From contig CALWBH010000031.1 of the NCBI GenBank assembly GCA_944376015.1, positions 1-34,130 of the forward strand: DNA of 34,130 nt. The letters are read 5' to 3'. The notes under the pieces were generated by a model that was not told where the DNA came from, searched no databases, and worked only from the letters and a program-made list of their open reading frames with translations. Of the stretch, positions 23,886-32,879 are shown one piece after another. Position 1 is the first letter of the stretch; each line of letters begins with the position of its first letter. Made by a program: the position numbers and the translations under genes. The stretch is from an uncultured Clostridia bacterium (GTDB lineage: Bacteria > Bacillota > Clostridia > Christensenellales > Pumilibacteraceae).

Positions 23886-25415
23886 TTATGATATCGCTTT
23901 CAGGTCGGTGTTTATAAAGCCGTAAATTTTAGTCAGATCCGCAAACTTAGCCGCTTTTTCTATCTCTTCGGTCTTGAAATTGAAAAGATACAAAAGATCT
24001 TCCGCCGCCTGTTTTCCGAGTCTTAAAAGCTTGATTCTTTCCCCCGATCTCGGCGCAACGTACGAAACGGACTGCGTCAACGCAATTACGCTTGAACAAA
24101 CTATACCGTAAAGAAAGTTGCGACAGAAAAAATATTGCTTGTTTTTCAGTATTCGTATATCCGAAAATTCTCTTTTCGCCGACTGTATAACTTCCGTATA
24201 ATGATATCTGGCAAGATCGTATATATCCGAATACATGTCTTCGAGCTCGGCGTTAAGTCCCGCTTTATCCGTTTTTTCAAGCTCCGCGCATATCAAATTA
24301 AGCTTACGGCATATATCACGCAAGGTTATTATATCGGCGGAGTCGAATACTAATTGACCGTCCGCGCCCTTATATACGCGCGGCATCACAAGTTCACGCG
24401 CAAAAAAGACTGCGTCTTTTAAAAGTTCTCCGCCTGCCGAAGACCCCGATCTTACCCCGAGCGAACCGAATATCGTGTTATAAGTATAATCGAATGCCGA
24501 TCGGCAGTGATACAGCATATCCGTAAGTCGCGCTCCGCTTTCACACAGACGAGAGGAATGATCGACGCATTCGGACCCGTATTTCTCTACCTCATTCTCC
24601 GCAAGTTTGTTGTATTGCGAATTTTCCTTATATATGTGTTCGGGATAAGACGGCTTGTATTCCGCGTCCAGCGAACGTACGAAATGATAGTAAACGCCGA
24701 AGTACGCCCGCGCTTCCTCGCATTTTGTCGCGTCAGGTATGTTGATTCGCCCTTCGGTAAACTTGTAGGCGACTACGCTCTGCAATCCTTTCATGACGGT
24801 ATTACATAACACGATAAGATGCGAAGCGATCTCTTTATCGTCGAGCATAGCCGTTTTTCTATCCAGCAAAGTCAGTCTGCGGCAATCGCGCGCCATTGAA
24901 AGAAATTCTTTTCTTCCGTTCGACACTTCGTCGGCTTTTGAAAAAAGATTGTCTATCGTTTCGTATAACGCATTTATAAGCGACTCGACTTCGGCAAATG
25001 CGTGGAGCAGAAATCCGCGTTTTATCTGATCGGGCTGATCGGTATTGCTCATTTTTGCAAGAGGCGCTTCGATGAGCTCGACTATAAATTCCGCGCCGCA
25101 AAGCTTGCCCGTCTGCCTGAGATGGCGTATCCCCGAAAGCCGATAAAAATACTCTGCGAAAAAATTGTTTTTGTCTATTTCACGCACTTTTCCGAAGCAC
25201 TTTTCCGCCGACTGAAATTCGCCGCGAGAAAAATATTCGTGCGCTCTGCCGTACTCGGTTTTTGCCCTGTCGACGTCTATAAGATTTCCGCTCGCCATTA
25301 GCTCCGAAAAAGTAACGGACCTACCGCAAAACGGGCAGACATATATATCTTCCCTGTTACTTTCGAGATATAGACTTTTTCCGCACGCGGGGCATATAGC
25401 GTGAAAAGCCGACAT
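23886..25415 (-). CDS. Zinc-ribbon and TPR-like protein of unknown function
   Basis: I do not recognise this 509-residue protein as a named family. The N-terminus is a zinc ribbon with two CPxCG knuckles (Cys8/Cys11 and Cys27/Cys30). A TPR-like helical pair follows at about 53-90 (RAHEYFSRGEFQSAEKCFGKVREID). The rest, about 90-509, is predicted alpha-helical, charged and without membrane segments or catalytic motifs. Such zinc-ribbon-plus-helical proteins are common hypotheticals in Clostridia and may be scaffolds. It is the first gene of the operon with the M19 peptidase and purB. AAAGGAAAGG lies before the ATG at 25415, and a near-consensus promoter stands about 30 bases upstream. Confidence 0.8.
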   Translation of the reverse strand: MSAFHAICPACGKSLYLESNREDIYVCPFCGRSVTFSELMASGNLIDVDRAKTEYGRAHEYFSRGEFQSAEKCFGKVREIDKNNFFAEYFYRLSGIRHLRQTGKLCGAEFIVELIEAPLAKMSNTDQPDQIKRGFLLHAFAEVESLINALYETIDNLFSKADEVSNGRKEFLSMARDCRRLTLLDRKTAMLDDKEIASHLIVLCNTVMKGLQSVVAYKFTEGRINIPDATKCEEARAYFGVYYHFVRSLDAEYKPSYPEHIYKENSQYNKLAENEVEKYGSECVDHSSRLCESGARLTDMLYHCRSAFDYTYNTIFGSLGVRSGSSAGGELLKDAVFFARELVMPRVYKGADGQLVFDSADIITLRDICRKLNLICAELEKTDKAGLNAELEDMYSDIYDLARYHYTEVIQSAKREFSDIRILKNKQYFFCRNFLYGIVCSSVIALTQSVSYVAPRSGERIKLLRLGKQAAEDLLYLFNFKTEEIEKAAKFADLTKIYGFINTDLKAIS

Positions 25416-25444
25416 AAACCTTTCCTTTTAACGAGATTTAAAAT

Positions 25445-25473
25445 ATTATACTACATAGATAAGCCGTTGTAAA
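25445..25473 (-). promoter_or_regulatory. SigA-type promoter of the zinc-ribbon/dipeptidase/purB operon
   Basis: On the minus strand TTTACA (25468-25473), a 17-base spacer and TATAAT (25445-25450) precede the operon by about 30 bases. The remaining bases up to 25561 are AT-rich, and I see no gene there. Confidence 0.9.
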
Positions 25474-25561
25474 GAAAAAACGCAAGCTCTTGTTTTTTCT
25501 TGTGCGGTCTGTATTTTTAACCGATCGGGCGGAAGTCGTTACATAACGCCAAAAATATTAA

Positions 25562-25589
25562 GACCGTTACGGAATGTACCGTAACGGTC
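25562..25589 (-). terminator. Probable terminator after ispH-rpsA
   Basis: An 11-base perfect stem (25562-25572 with 25579-25589) and a 6-base loop lie 14 bases after the stop codon. The following minus-strand sequence is U-rich but interrupted (TCTTAATATTTTT). Confidence 0.7.
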
Positions 25590-25603
25590 CGATAAAAAAC
25601 ATA

Positions 25604-27655
25604 TTACTTCTTGACTTCGAGATCTTTGAGCAAGTCCGCAAAAGGATTGTTGCCTGCGTCCTCGCTCCATTCCGCTTCGGCGTCTTTTTCGACGTCTTTC
25701 TTTCTGGGAGCGCGGGATTTGGTATCTTTCTTTTCGGGCTTGGCTTTTTCCTCCGCCGGAAGCTCGGGCATACATGCTTTTGCACTGAGAGTGAACTTCT
25801 TGTGCTCGGAGTCTATTGCAAGGACTTTTACTTCGACTTCGTCGCCCACTTTGTAAATGTCTTCGATATTCTTGACATAAGTGTTGGAAGCTTCGGACAC
25901 ATGGACAAGTCCTTCCACACCGGGTTCGATCTCGACAAACGCGCCGAACGACATTATAGACGTGATCTTACCGGTGAACACCGAACCTACGGGATGCGCT
26001 TCGACGGCTAAATCAAACGGATGCTTTTGAAGCTGTTTGTAACCGAGAGAAACTTTGCCCTTTTCTCTGTCTGCTTTAAGCACGACGAAATCGTATTTCT
26101 TACCGACGTGAAGGATATCTTCGATAGACTTGAATTTGGTCCAGGAAACGTCACTTATATGGACAAGGCAATCAAAACCGTCAACGCTGACAAACGCGCC
26201 GAAACCGGAAATACTCTTTACTTTACCGTTTACGATAACGCCGGGTACGACGTTCGTCCAGAATACATCTTCTTTTTCTTTACGTTCTCTTTCGAGAATT
26301 ATTTTCTGGCTCGCTACGATTCTGCGTTTTTCGTCGTTAATCTCAAGCTGCGTAAGTCTGAGCGTCTTACCGATGAACGGTTTAAGGTCGCGAATATATT
26401 TTTCTTTAATCTGAGAAGCAGGCACAAAAACCGTATAAGTACCGAGATGACCGAGCAAACCGCCTTTCGTATCGCGCTCTACCGTAAGCTCGAACACTTC
26501 GCCGTTACGAATAGTTTCAACGATCTTGTTGCCTTCTTTGATCTTGTCCACTTTTTTCTTTGAGAAAAGGTAAACGCCGCCGTCCGCTTTAGCGTTAAGC
26601 AGAATTACGTCGAGCACTTCCCCTTCGGGATAATCGACGGGATTATACGAGTCGTCCAACGTCGCTTCTTCGGCAGGAATAAAGCCGTCAAGTTTTCCGT
26701 CGAAATTTACGGTAATACCTTTTTCGTCGGCACCGGTCACCGTAACTTTCATTTGCTTGCCTTCTCTCAGTTTGCCGTTTGTTCCAACGGCGTCGACCGC
26801 TTGCAGAAATTCTTCATTCTGTGCATCGGTAAAGTTGTTTCCCATGTATTGAATTACCTCCGTTATCAACTCCTCGGGAGTCGACGCGCCGGCGACGATT
26901 CCTATTTTATCGTCGGCATTAAATTTTATTCTTTCAACGTCCTTTACGTCGCTCACGAGATATGCCGTACAACGTTTTTCGCATATATCTTTCAGCTTAA
27001 GCGTATTGGAACTTTTGACGTCGCCTATGACAAGCACTTTATCGCAGATCCGCGACAAAGATTCCGCTTCACTCTGACGTTCTTGTGTAGTATAACAAAT
27101 TGTGTCAAATATTTCAACTGTTTTTAATCTATCTTTTGCAAATTTATCGATTATATTTGAATATTTTTGCGCGGAAGCCGTAGTCTGAGCCACTACGCAC
27201 ACTTTTTCATACCCCTTGAGTCGCTCGATATCGTAATTTTCATCGATTATGTCCGCGGTGTACCCGCACAAAGAGTTGATTCCTATTACTTCGGGATGAT
27301 CTTTTTTTCCGAATATCACGATTTTGTAGCCTTCGGCATATTTTTGAGCTACGATATTTCTTGTCTTCTGAACGAACGGACAAGTAGCGTCAACGATATG
27401 AAGCCCTTTCGCTTTCGCCTTTTCTATACTTTCGGCAGGCGCACCGTGAGAACGGATTACCACCGTTCCGCAATCTATTTCGGAAACATCGGATATCGCG
27501 CGTATACCCTCCGAAGCAAGACGATCGACGATAACGGAATTATGTATAAGCTCGCCCAAAGTATAGACAGGCGCGGCGTATTCGCCGCGCGCAAGCGCTA
27601 TCGATCTTTTTACCCCGTAACAAAAACCGAGATTTTCCGCTTTGTATATGACCAA
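25604..27655 (-). CDS. ispH: Fused 4-hydroxy-3-methylbut-2-enyl diphosphate reductase (IspH) and ribosomal protein S1
   Basis: A 683-residue two-part protein. Residues 1-275 are IspH (LytB), the last enzyme of the MEP isoprenoid pathway, with iron-sulphur cysteines Cys12, Cys92 and Cys187 and active-site segments RSHGAP and KKDHPE. Residues ~295-630 contain four S1 RNA-binding repeats, the third and fourth closest to consensus (SGFGAFVSVDGFDCLVHIS and MSFGAFVEIEPGVEGLVHVS). A basic/acidic tail follows, rich in Lys, Asp and Glu. This IspH-S1 fusion is known in Clostridia, so it is not a local artefact. The start is a TTG at 27655, supported by GGGAG seven bases upstream and by position, one base after the plsC stop. 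It is the last gene of the long operon. Confidence 0.96.
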   Translation of the reverse strand: MVIYKAENLGFCYGVKRSIALARGEYAAPVYTLGELIHNSVIVDRLASEGIRAISDVSEIDCGTVVIRSHGAPAESIEKAKAKGLHIVDATCPFVQKTRNIVAQKYAEGYKIVIFGKKDHPEVIGINSLCGYTADIIDENYDIERLKGYEKVCVVAQTTASAQKYSNIIDKFAKDRLKTVEIFDTICYTTQERQSEAESLSRICDKVLVIGDVKSSNTLKLKDICEKRCTAYLVSDVKDVERIKFNADDKIGIVAGASTPEELITEVIQYMGNNFTDAQNEEFLQAVDAVGTNGKLREGKQMKVTVTGADEKGITVNFDGKLDGFIPAEEATLDDSYNPVDYPEGEVLDVILLNAKADGGVYLFSKKKVDKIKEGNKIVETIRNGEVFELTVERDTKGGLLGHLGTYTVFVPASQIKEKYIRDLKPFIGKTLRLTQLEINDEKRRIVASQKIILERERKEKEDVFWTNVVPGVIVNGKVKSISGFGAFVSVDGFDCLVHISDVSWTKFKSIEDILHVGKKYDFVVLKADREKGKVSLGYKQLQKHPFDLAVEAHPVGSVFTGKITSIMSFGAFVEIEPGVEGLVHVSEASNTYVKNIEDIYKVGDEVEVKVLAIDSEHKKFTLSAKACMPELPAEEKAKPEKKDTKSRAPRKKDVEKDAEAEWSEDAGNNPFADLLKDLEVKK

Positions 27656-27656
27656 A

Positions 27657-28490
27657 TCAATTCTCCCGATCTTCCGGCGGAACTTTCTTCCGCGTACTCT
27701 TTTCCCGTTTTTTCAAAAGCTTTTCTTCCGCTTTTCTGCGTTTCGCGTCTGCTTTTTCCGCTTTACGGCGAGCTTTCATGCGTTTTTTTTCGGCACGTAT
27801 CTCTTTTCCGTAACGCTTTTCGCGCATGACGGTATTGAGATAACCGCGCGCCTCTTCCATGCCTTCGCTTATGGCGGATGCGCACAAATCGAGCTTATCT
27901 TTCGTCAACGGACCGCTTACCAAAGAGGATACGTCTATCGGTTTTCCTATATAAAGATAACTTCTGCGGAAAAATTTAGTTTTACGGTATATGTAAACGG
28001 GCAAAACGGGAACTTTGCCGCGCACTGCAAACATAGCCGCGCCGTTCTTCATTTCAAGCATGGTATCTTCTTCGTCCGCAAGATTACGGGTGCCTTCGGG
28101 AAATATTCCTATGACTTCGCCGTTTTTCAGTATGTTTACGCTCTTTCTGATTGTCGAAAGATCTATGTCGGTACGATTTACGGCTACGACTCCGAGCCGC
28201 GGCAATAACCAACGCATTATAGCCGAATTATATAATTCTTCTTTAGCTATGAAATGCCAATAGCCGGGTATTGCGGAAAACGCCATAGGTGCGTCCAGCA
28301 AACTCCTGTGATTGAACGCGAGAATATAACCGCCTTTTTCGGGAATATTCTCACGACCGAGCGCGCGTGCCGGAAGCAATAATTTCAAAAGCGGAAAAAG
28401 CATGGCTTTAAGGAATCCGAACCATGCTTTATAATTGCATTTTTTATCGATGGCTTTTCGATATTTTTCTTTTTTAAGTACGCTGCTCAT
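27657..28490 (-). CDS. plsC: 1-acyl-sn-glycerol-3-phosphate acyltransferase (PlsC family)
   Basis: A 277-residue lysophosphatidate acyltransferase, making phosphatidic acid for membrane lipids. The catalytic HX4D motif is NHRSLLD (His61, Asp66), and the substrate motif FPEGTRN is at 130-136. A hydrophobic N-terminal segment at about 28-42 should attach it to the membrane. The C-terminal ~55 residues are an unusually basic, Lys/Arg-rich helical tail (KKRMKARRKAEKADAKRRK) ending in EDREN. Its ATG at 28490 abuts the cmk stop directly. The cmk-plsC-ispH-rpsA order is common in Clostridia. The acyl donor, acyl-ACP or acyl-CoA, cannot be read from sequence. Confidence 0.93.
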   Translation of the reverse strand: MSSVLKKEKYRKAIDKKCNYKAWFGFLKAMLFPLLKLLLPARALGRENIPEKGGYILAFNHRSLLDAPMAFSAIPGYWHFIAKEELYNSAIMRWLLPRLGVVAVNRTDIDLSTIRKSVNILKNGEVIGIFPEGTRNLADEEDTMLEMKNGAAMFAVRGKVPVLPVYIYRKTKFFRRSYLYIGKPIDVSSLVSGPLTKDKLDLCASAISEGMEEARGYLNTVMREKRYGKEIRAEKKRMKARRKAEKADAKRRKAEEKLLKKREKSTRKKVPPEDREN

Positions 28491-29150
28491 TTACTCCGAA
28501 ATACATGAAAGCATTTTTTGAACTACTTCTTCCGCGCCGATATCGTCGGAATCGATCTCGATCGCGTCATCGGCTTTTTTCAAAGGCGATACCGCGCGAT
28601 GGATATCCCTATAATCGCGAGCTTCGATATCCGATCTTACCTTTTCGTAATCGGCAGGCAATCCCTTGCTTCTCAATTCATTATACCTGCGAAAGGCGCG
28701 TTTGTCAACGGAAGCGGTAAGAAAAAATTTATACTTTGCTTCCGGAAGCACGCACGTGCCTATATCTCTTCCGTCAAGAACGGAAGAATATTCGGAAGCG
28801 ATTCTGCGTTGAAGTCCGAGCAATGCAGCTCTGACCGACGGCAACGCGGAAAACCGACTTCCCCAACCCGAAACTTCGTCTACTCGTATTTTTTCCGTTA
28901 CGTCTTCTCCGTCCAAAAAAACTTTCTGTTTACCGCCGTCATACGATACGCCGATGTCGGTATGTTTAAGCTTTTCCGAGACGAAAGCGTCGTTTTCTTC
29001 CCAATTTTCGCGCATGGCTTTAAGTCCCACCGCGCGGTAAAGCGCGCCCGTATCCAGATAAGCTATGCCGAGCCGAGCCGCAAGACTGCGTGCCACGGTA
29101 CTTTTGCCTGCACCCGAAGGTCCGTCTATCGCAATATTATACACTTTCAT
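28491..29150 (-). CDS. cmk: Cytidylate kinase
   Basis: A 219-residue nucleoside monophosphate kinase converting CMP and dCMP to diphosphates. The P-loop GPSGAGKST is at 10-18. DTGALYRAV and the DGRDIGT segment, both diagnostic of Cmk, follow. RAFRRYNELRSKG and RDYRDIHRAVSPLKKADDAI mark the lid and C-terminal part. I chose the ATG at 29150 because AAAGGA stands eight bases upstream. A TTG at 29156 is too close to that ribosome site. The start lies inside the aroH reading frame (14-base overlap), and the stop abuts plsC. Confidence 0.96.
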   Translation of the reverse strand: MKVYNIAIDGPSGAGKSTVARSLAARLGIAYLDTGALYRAVGLKAMRENWEENDAFVSEKLKHTDIGVSYDGGKQKVFLDGEDVTEKIRVDEVSGWGSRFSALPSVRAALLGLQRRIASEYSSVLDGRDIGTCVLPEAKYKFFLTASVDKRAFRRYNELRSKGLPADYEKVRSDIEARDYRDIHRAVSPLKKADDAIEIDSDDIGAEEVVQKMLSCISE

Positions 29151-29502
29151 CCGCAAGATCCTTTCTGAGCATTTTAGCTCCGCGTAAATATACGTGACGT
29201 GCGCTCACGTCGTCGGAATCGGACGCTACCGTCAACATCATTCTTATGCAAAGCGGTAAAGCGCCTTTAATATCGGGTTCTGCGCACGAAAACAAAGGCA
29301 CGTCTATCGCGCCGGATTCCCTGACCGCTTTGGCAGGATATGACGCCGTGACGTCTTTGGTCGTCGAAATCGTAAGACTGATCGCCTGTTCGAAACGGTT
29401 GGTTTCCAATATTCTTTTTATAAGCTCGACGGAACGTTCCGCTATATCTTTTTCGGTATCGCCGTCTACCGTCGTAGCTCCTCTTATCGCATAAATTTTC
29501 AT
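29137..29502 (-). CDS. aroH: Chorismate mutase, AroH type
   Basis: A 121-residue monofunctional chorismate mutase of the trimeric AroH fold, converting chorismate to prephenate for Phe and Tyr synthesis. MKIYAIRGATTV places the active-site Arg at residue 7. CAEPDIKGALPLCIRMM matches the family segment containing the catalytic Glu and Arg (B. subtilis Glu78, Arg90). ARHVYLRGAKMLRKDL matches the C-terminal 'HVYL-A-LRPDL' region. The ATG at 29502 overlaps the flavoprotein stop as ATGA, with GGGAG about ten bases upstream. A longer frame from 29556 would run far into the neighbour and is rejected. Confidence 0.94.
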   Translation of the reverse strand: MKIYAIRGATTVDGDTEKDIAERSVELIKRILETNRFEQAISLTISTTKDVTASYPAKAVRESGAIDVPLFSCAEPDIKGALPLCIRMMLTVASDSDDVSARHVYLRGAKMLRKDLADESV

Positions 29503-30716
29503 TCTTTGTTTCTCCCTGCCGCAATACCTGCCGCCCTTCCGGTAGCGAAAGCGCATCCGAGATTGAATCCTCCGGTCAAAGCGTCGACGTCAAGCACTTC
29601 TCCCGCAAAATACAGTCCTTCGACAAGCTTGCTTTCCATCGTGGAAGGATTTATTTCTTTCAAAGATACTCCGCCGCTTGTAATTATCGCCGTGTTTATA
29701 TCGGCTAAACTTCTGACGATAAACTTTAAATGCTTTACGCAGTATCCCAACGCAAACCGCATTTCGCGCGTAACCGAATTGCCCTTTACGTGCGGCGAAA
29801 CGCCGCTCTGCGACAATACCCGAGGTATCACCGCTTTCGGTAAAAGCGAAGTCAGAATGTTGGCGAGATCTTTGTTCCTCATTTCGCCGAAATCGCTCGA
29901 CAAACGCTCGTCGAGAGTTTCCGGAGAAAGCGCCGGTTTGAAATCTATCGACAACGCCGCGCCGCTCAAAGGCAAACGATTGACGTAACTGCTTAAAGTA
30001 AGAATGACGGGGCCGCTAACTCCGCTTTCGGTAAAAAGCATTTCTCCGAATTCTGTAAATTCTTTACCACCGGCTTTTACGGTAGCACGGACGTTCTTCA
30101 ATGAAAGACCTTGCAAAGATCTGACGTCGTCTTCCAGCTCGATGGCGCAAAGTCCCGGACGAGGCTCCGATACCGTATGACCGAACGAGCGCGCAATACC
30201 GTATCCGTCGCCCGTGCTGCCCGTTGAGCTATAACTAACGCCGCCGGTCGCAACGATTACGTTATCAAATTTATACTCGCCGCAATCCGTCGCAACGATA
30301 AAAATACCGTTTTCTTTTTTTACCGAAATTACGCGCGTATTCAGTTTTATTTCCGTACCCGAGCTTTCCGCCGCCCGTACGAGCGTTTTTATAACGTCGC
30401 TCGATTTATCCGAAACGGGAAAAACGCGGTTGCCGCGCTCCGTTTTCATTCGCAGTCCGTATTTACCGAGAAACGCCATTAGCTCTTGCGGCGGAAAAGC
30501 GGTGAGCGCGCTTATCATAAATTTTTGTCCGTTAACGATATTGGGATAAAACTCGTAAAGCGCGCAGTTGTTCGTAAGATTACACCTGCCTTTACCCGTA
30601 ATATACAGTTTCTTCCCCGTTTTTTCGTTACGCTCGAAAAGCGTGACTTCGGCGTTTTCGCAAAATGCCGCTGCCATCATGCCGGCAGCACCGCCGCCTA
30701 TTATAGCCGTTTTCAC
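29499..30716 (-). CDS. NAD(P)/FAD-dependent oxidoreductase, HI0933/BaiN-like
   Basis: A 405-residue flavoprotein with a Rossmann FAD-binding start (IIGGGAAGMMAA, residues 5-16), the GKGRCNLTN motif (56-64) typical of the HI0933/BaiN family, a VIVATGGVSYSSTGSTGDGY segment, and the C-terminal FAD motif LYFAGEVLDVDALTGGFNLGCAFATG. BaiN in gut Clostridia is linked to bile-acid dehydroxylation, but most members are of unknown substrate; the housekeeping context here argues against a bile-acid role. Translation starts at a GTG at 30716, with AAAGGA upstream and a GTGA overlap with surE. Confidence 0.93.
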   Translation of the reverse strand: MKTAIIGGGAAGMMAAAFCENAEVTLFERNEKTGKKLYITGKGRCNLTNNCALYEFYPNIVNGQKFMISALTAFPPQELMAFLGKYGLRMKTERGNRVFPVSDKSSDVIKTLVRAAESSGTEIKLNTRVISVKKENGIFIVATDCGEYKFDNVIVATGGVSYSSTGSTGDGYGIARSFGHTVSEPRPGLCAIELEDDVRSLQGLSLKNVRATVKAGGKEFTEFGEMLFTESGVSGPVILTLSSYVNRLPLSGAALSIDFKPALSPETLDERLSSDFGEMRNKDLANILTSLLPKAVIPRVLSQSGVSPHVKGNSVTREMRFALGYCVKHLKFIVRSLADINTAIITSGGVSLKEINPSTMESKLVEGLYFAGEVLDVDALTGGFNLGCAFATGRAAGIAAGRNKE

Positions 30717-31456
30717 CGCAATGCCGTTCCTTTTTTAAGTTTTTCGAGGCAATCGTAATCGTTTCTGTCCAGCCGAACGGGAGAAACGGTCACCATTCCT
30801 TTTCTTATCTGTATAATATCCGTATTTTCGTCCGCACCGTCCGTCTTGGGAAAACCGCTTATTTGCAGCACGCCTTCTTCCACTTCTGAAAAACTGTCGG
30901 AATACATATTCATTCCTACCGGCACAATCGCAACGCCCCTGTGCCGCACGGGCGGATAATTGATATTGAGAACCGTATAAGCGGGCATATCGAAAGCGAC
31001 GATTTTTTCAAGATTATCGCTTATAAAACAAGCGGCAAGCTCATAGCCCTCTTTAAAATACCTGTCGGCATTGCTTACGGCTATGGATCGCAACCCCATA
31101 TACGCTCCTTCGAGAGCGGCGCTCACCGTGCCGCTGTAAATAACGTCGCTGCCGATATTGGAGCCCTCGTTAATACCCGAAATAACCAAATCGGGCAGCC
31201 TGTCCTTCATAAAGTACAGAGCTGCCAGTTTGACGCAATCCGCAGGCGTTCCGTCTGCGGCAATGCGGAGTTTGCAATTTTCCGACGAAAGACGGGTATA
31301 CGTTATAGGAGAATGAACGGATATACCGTGTCCTGCCGCCGACTTCTGAGTCTTGGGCGCTATAACGTATACCTGATGTTTTTCGCTGAGTTTATCCGCA
31401 ATCGAGCGTATTCCGACCGCTTCGATGCCGTCGTCGTTGGTTATGAGAATTCTCAT
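30713..31456 (-). CDS. surE: 5'/3'-nucleotidase SurE
   Basis: A 247-residue metal-dependent phosphatase acting on nucleoside monophosphates and sometimes polyphosphate. MRILITNDDG gives Asp8 and Asp9; the KSAAGHGIS segment provides Ser39; SGINEGSNIG carries the metal-binding Asn96. DGTPADCV (68-75) is another family signature. The length is normal. The start overlaps the oadA stop as ATGA, and no Shine-Dalgarno is visible, so translation probably relies on reinitiation after oadA. Its own stop overlaps the flavoprotein start. Confidence 0.96.
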   Translation of the reverse strand: MRILITNDDGIEAVGIRSIADKLSEKHQVYVIAPKTQKSAAGHGISVHSPITYTRLSSENCKLRIAADGTPADCVKLAALYFMKDRLPDLVISGINEGSNIGSDVIYSGTVSAALEGAYMGLRSIAVSNADRYFKEGYELAACFISDNLEKIVAFDMPAYTVLNINYPPVRHRGVAIVPVGMNMYSDSFSEVEEGVLQISGFPKTDGADENTDIIQIRKGMVTVSPVRLDRNDYDCLEKLKKGTALR

Positions 31457-32853
31457 ACGGGATGAACTTGATTCTTTTCGTCGAATACGGACATATCCAC
31501 GCCGTGTTTACGCGCATAACGCGCCTTGAAGAAAGGCATGGAAACCTGCGGGAACAAAGCGTACGTAAGCACGTCTTCTTCCTGCTCGTAATACATTCCG
31601 AGTTCGTCGCGCAGTTTGTCGAGCTCGGGCGGCAGATCGTGAGGACTGTATTTTATAGGTTTCTCGTCGCCGAGTATCTTCTTAACGATTTCGTCGGATA
31701 TAGGTACGGGCAGTTTACCGTACTCGCCGCGCACGACGCCTTTGGTCTCTTTCGTGACCATTTTATATCTTTCTCCGCAAATAACGTTAAGCACAGCCTG
31801 CGTTCCGACAATCTGGCTGGAAGGCGTAACGAGCGGCGGATAACCGAGATCCGCTCTGACGCGCGGTACTTCCTGTAAAACCTCTTCGAGTTTTTCGCTC
31901 TTTCCCTGCTCTTTAAGCTGGTTGATAAGGTTGGAAAGCATACCGCCGGGAACCTGATATATAAGCGCGTTAACGTCGACTTTAAGCACTTTTTCGCTGA
32001 GGAAGCCGTCGTTTTTAAGACGCTCCGCGACTCCGCGGAAATATACGGTAAGCTCGTTGAGCTTTTTAAGATCGATACCCGTATCGTAATCCGTGCCTTT
32101 CAAAGTCGCGACGAGCGGCTCCGTAGCAGGCTGACTGGTACCGTTTCCGAGAGGAGAAAGCGCCGTGTCGACGATATCGCATCCGGCTTCAATCGCTTTA
32201 AGATTGGTCATGTCTCCGATACCCGCCGTATTGTGAGTATGCAAATGAACGGGCATGTCGACTTCGTCTTTTATTTTCTTGACAAGATCGTAAGCGTCGT
32301 AAGGAAGAAGCAGGTTTGCCATATCCTTTATGCAGATTATGTCCGCGCCCATCGCTTTGAGCTCTTTTGCGAGTTTAACGAAATATTCGGGAGAATATAC
32401 GGGACCGGTCGTATAAGACAATGCGGCTTCTACGGTACCGCCCGCTTCTTTGGTCGCGGTTATTGCCGTTTCCAGATTGTGTATGTCGTTAAGCGCGTCG
32501 AAGATACGGAGCACGTCGATGCCGTTCTTCACGGTAAGCTCGCAGAACTTTTTGACAACGTCGTCGCTGTAATGACGATAACCGAGCAGATTCTGTCCGC
32601 GAAGGAGCATTTGAAGCTTGGTGTTTGGAACGGCTTTTCTGAGCGCGCGCAATCTCTCCCACGGGTCTTCGCCCAGGAAACGTATGCATGAGTCAAACGT
32701 TGCGCCGCCCCACGCTTCGAGCGCATAGTAGCCTATTTTATCGAGTTTATCCGCGATAGGAAGCATTTCGTCCAATCTCATACGCGTTGCCGCCTGAGAC
32801 TGATGCGCGTCGCGAAGTATGGTTTCCATTATTTTTACAGGTCTTTTTGCCAT
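31453..32853 (-). CDS. oadA: Oxaloacetate/pyruvate carboxyltransferase, OadA-type alpha subunit without biotin domain
   Basis: A 466-residue carboxyltransferase. The TILRDAHQS segment (11-19) gives the metal Asp15; QMLLRGQNLLGYRHY (81-95), IICIKDMANLL and MPVHLHTHNTAGIG supply the lysine and histidine metal ligands. The PYC/OadA second domain follows, to about residue 440. It ends without the C-terminal biotinyl-lysine (MKM) domain present in Klebsiella OadA, so a separate biotin carrier protein is required and is not in this window. With OadB it would form a Na+-pumping oxaloacetate (or related) decarboxylase. AAGGAG stands upstream of the ATG at 32853. OadB lies 26 bases upstream. Confidence 0.95.
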   Translation of the reverse strand: MAKRPVKIMETILRDAHQSQAATRMRLDEMLPIADKLDKIGYYALEAWGGATFDSCIRFLGEDPWERLRALRKAVPNTKLQMLLRGQNLLGYRHYSDDVVKKFCELTVKNGIDVLRIFDALNDIHNLETAITATKEAGGTVEAALSYTTGPVYSPEYFVKLAKELKAMGADIICIKDMANLLLPYDAYDLVKKIKDEVDMPVHLHTHNTAGIGDMTNLKAIEAGCDIVDTALSPLGNGTSQPATEPLVATLKGTDYDTGIDLKKLNELTVYFRGVAERLKNDGFLSEKVLKVDVNALIYQVPGGMLSNLINQLKEQGKSEKLEEVLQEVPRVRADLGYPPLVTPSSQIVGTQAVLNVICGERYKMVTKETKGVVRGEYGKLPVPISDEIVKKILGDEKPIKYSPHDLPPELDKLRDELGMYYEQEEDVLTYALFPQVSMPFFKARYARKHGVDMSVFDEKNQVHPV

Positions 32854-32879
32854 AATGATTTCTCCTTGATTTTATCGGC

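Noticed and set aside
29503-29556. An upstream start for the chorismate mutase giving 18 more residues
   Set aside because: The added residues are basic and unlike AroH, and they run into the flavoprotein gene. MKIYAIRG at 29502 is the family N-terminus and has a ribosome site.
29499-30716. Bile-acid metabolism role for the BaiN-like flavoprotein
   Set aside because: The family is broad, no other bai genes are nearby, and the neighbours are housekeeping genes. Only the family name is supported.
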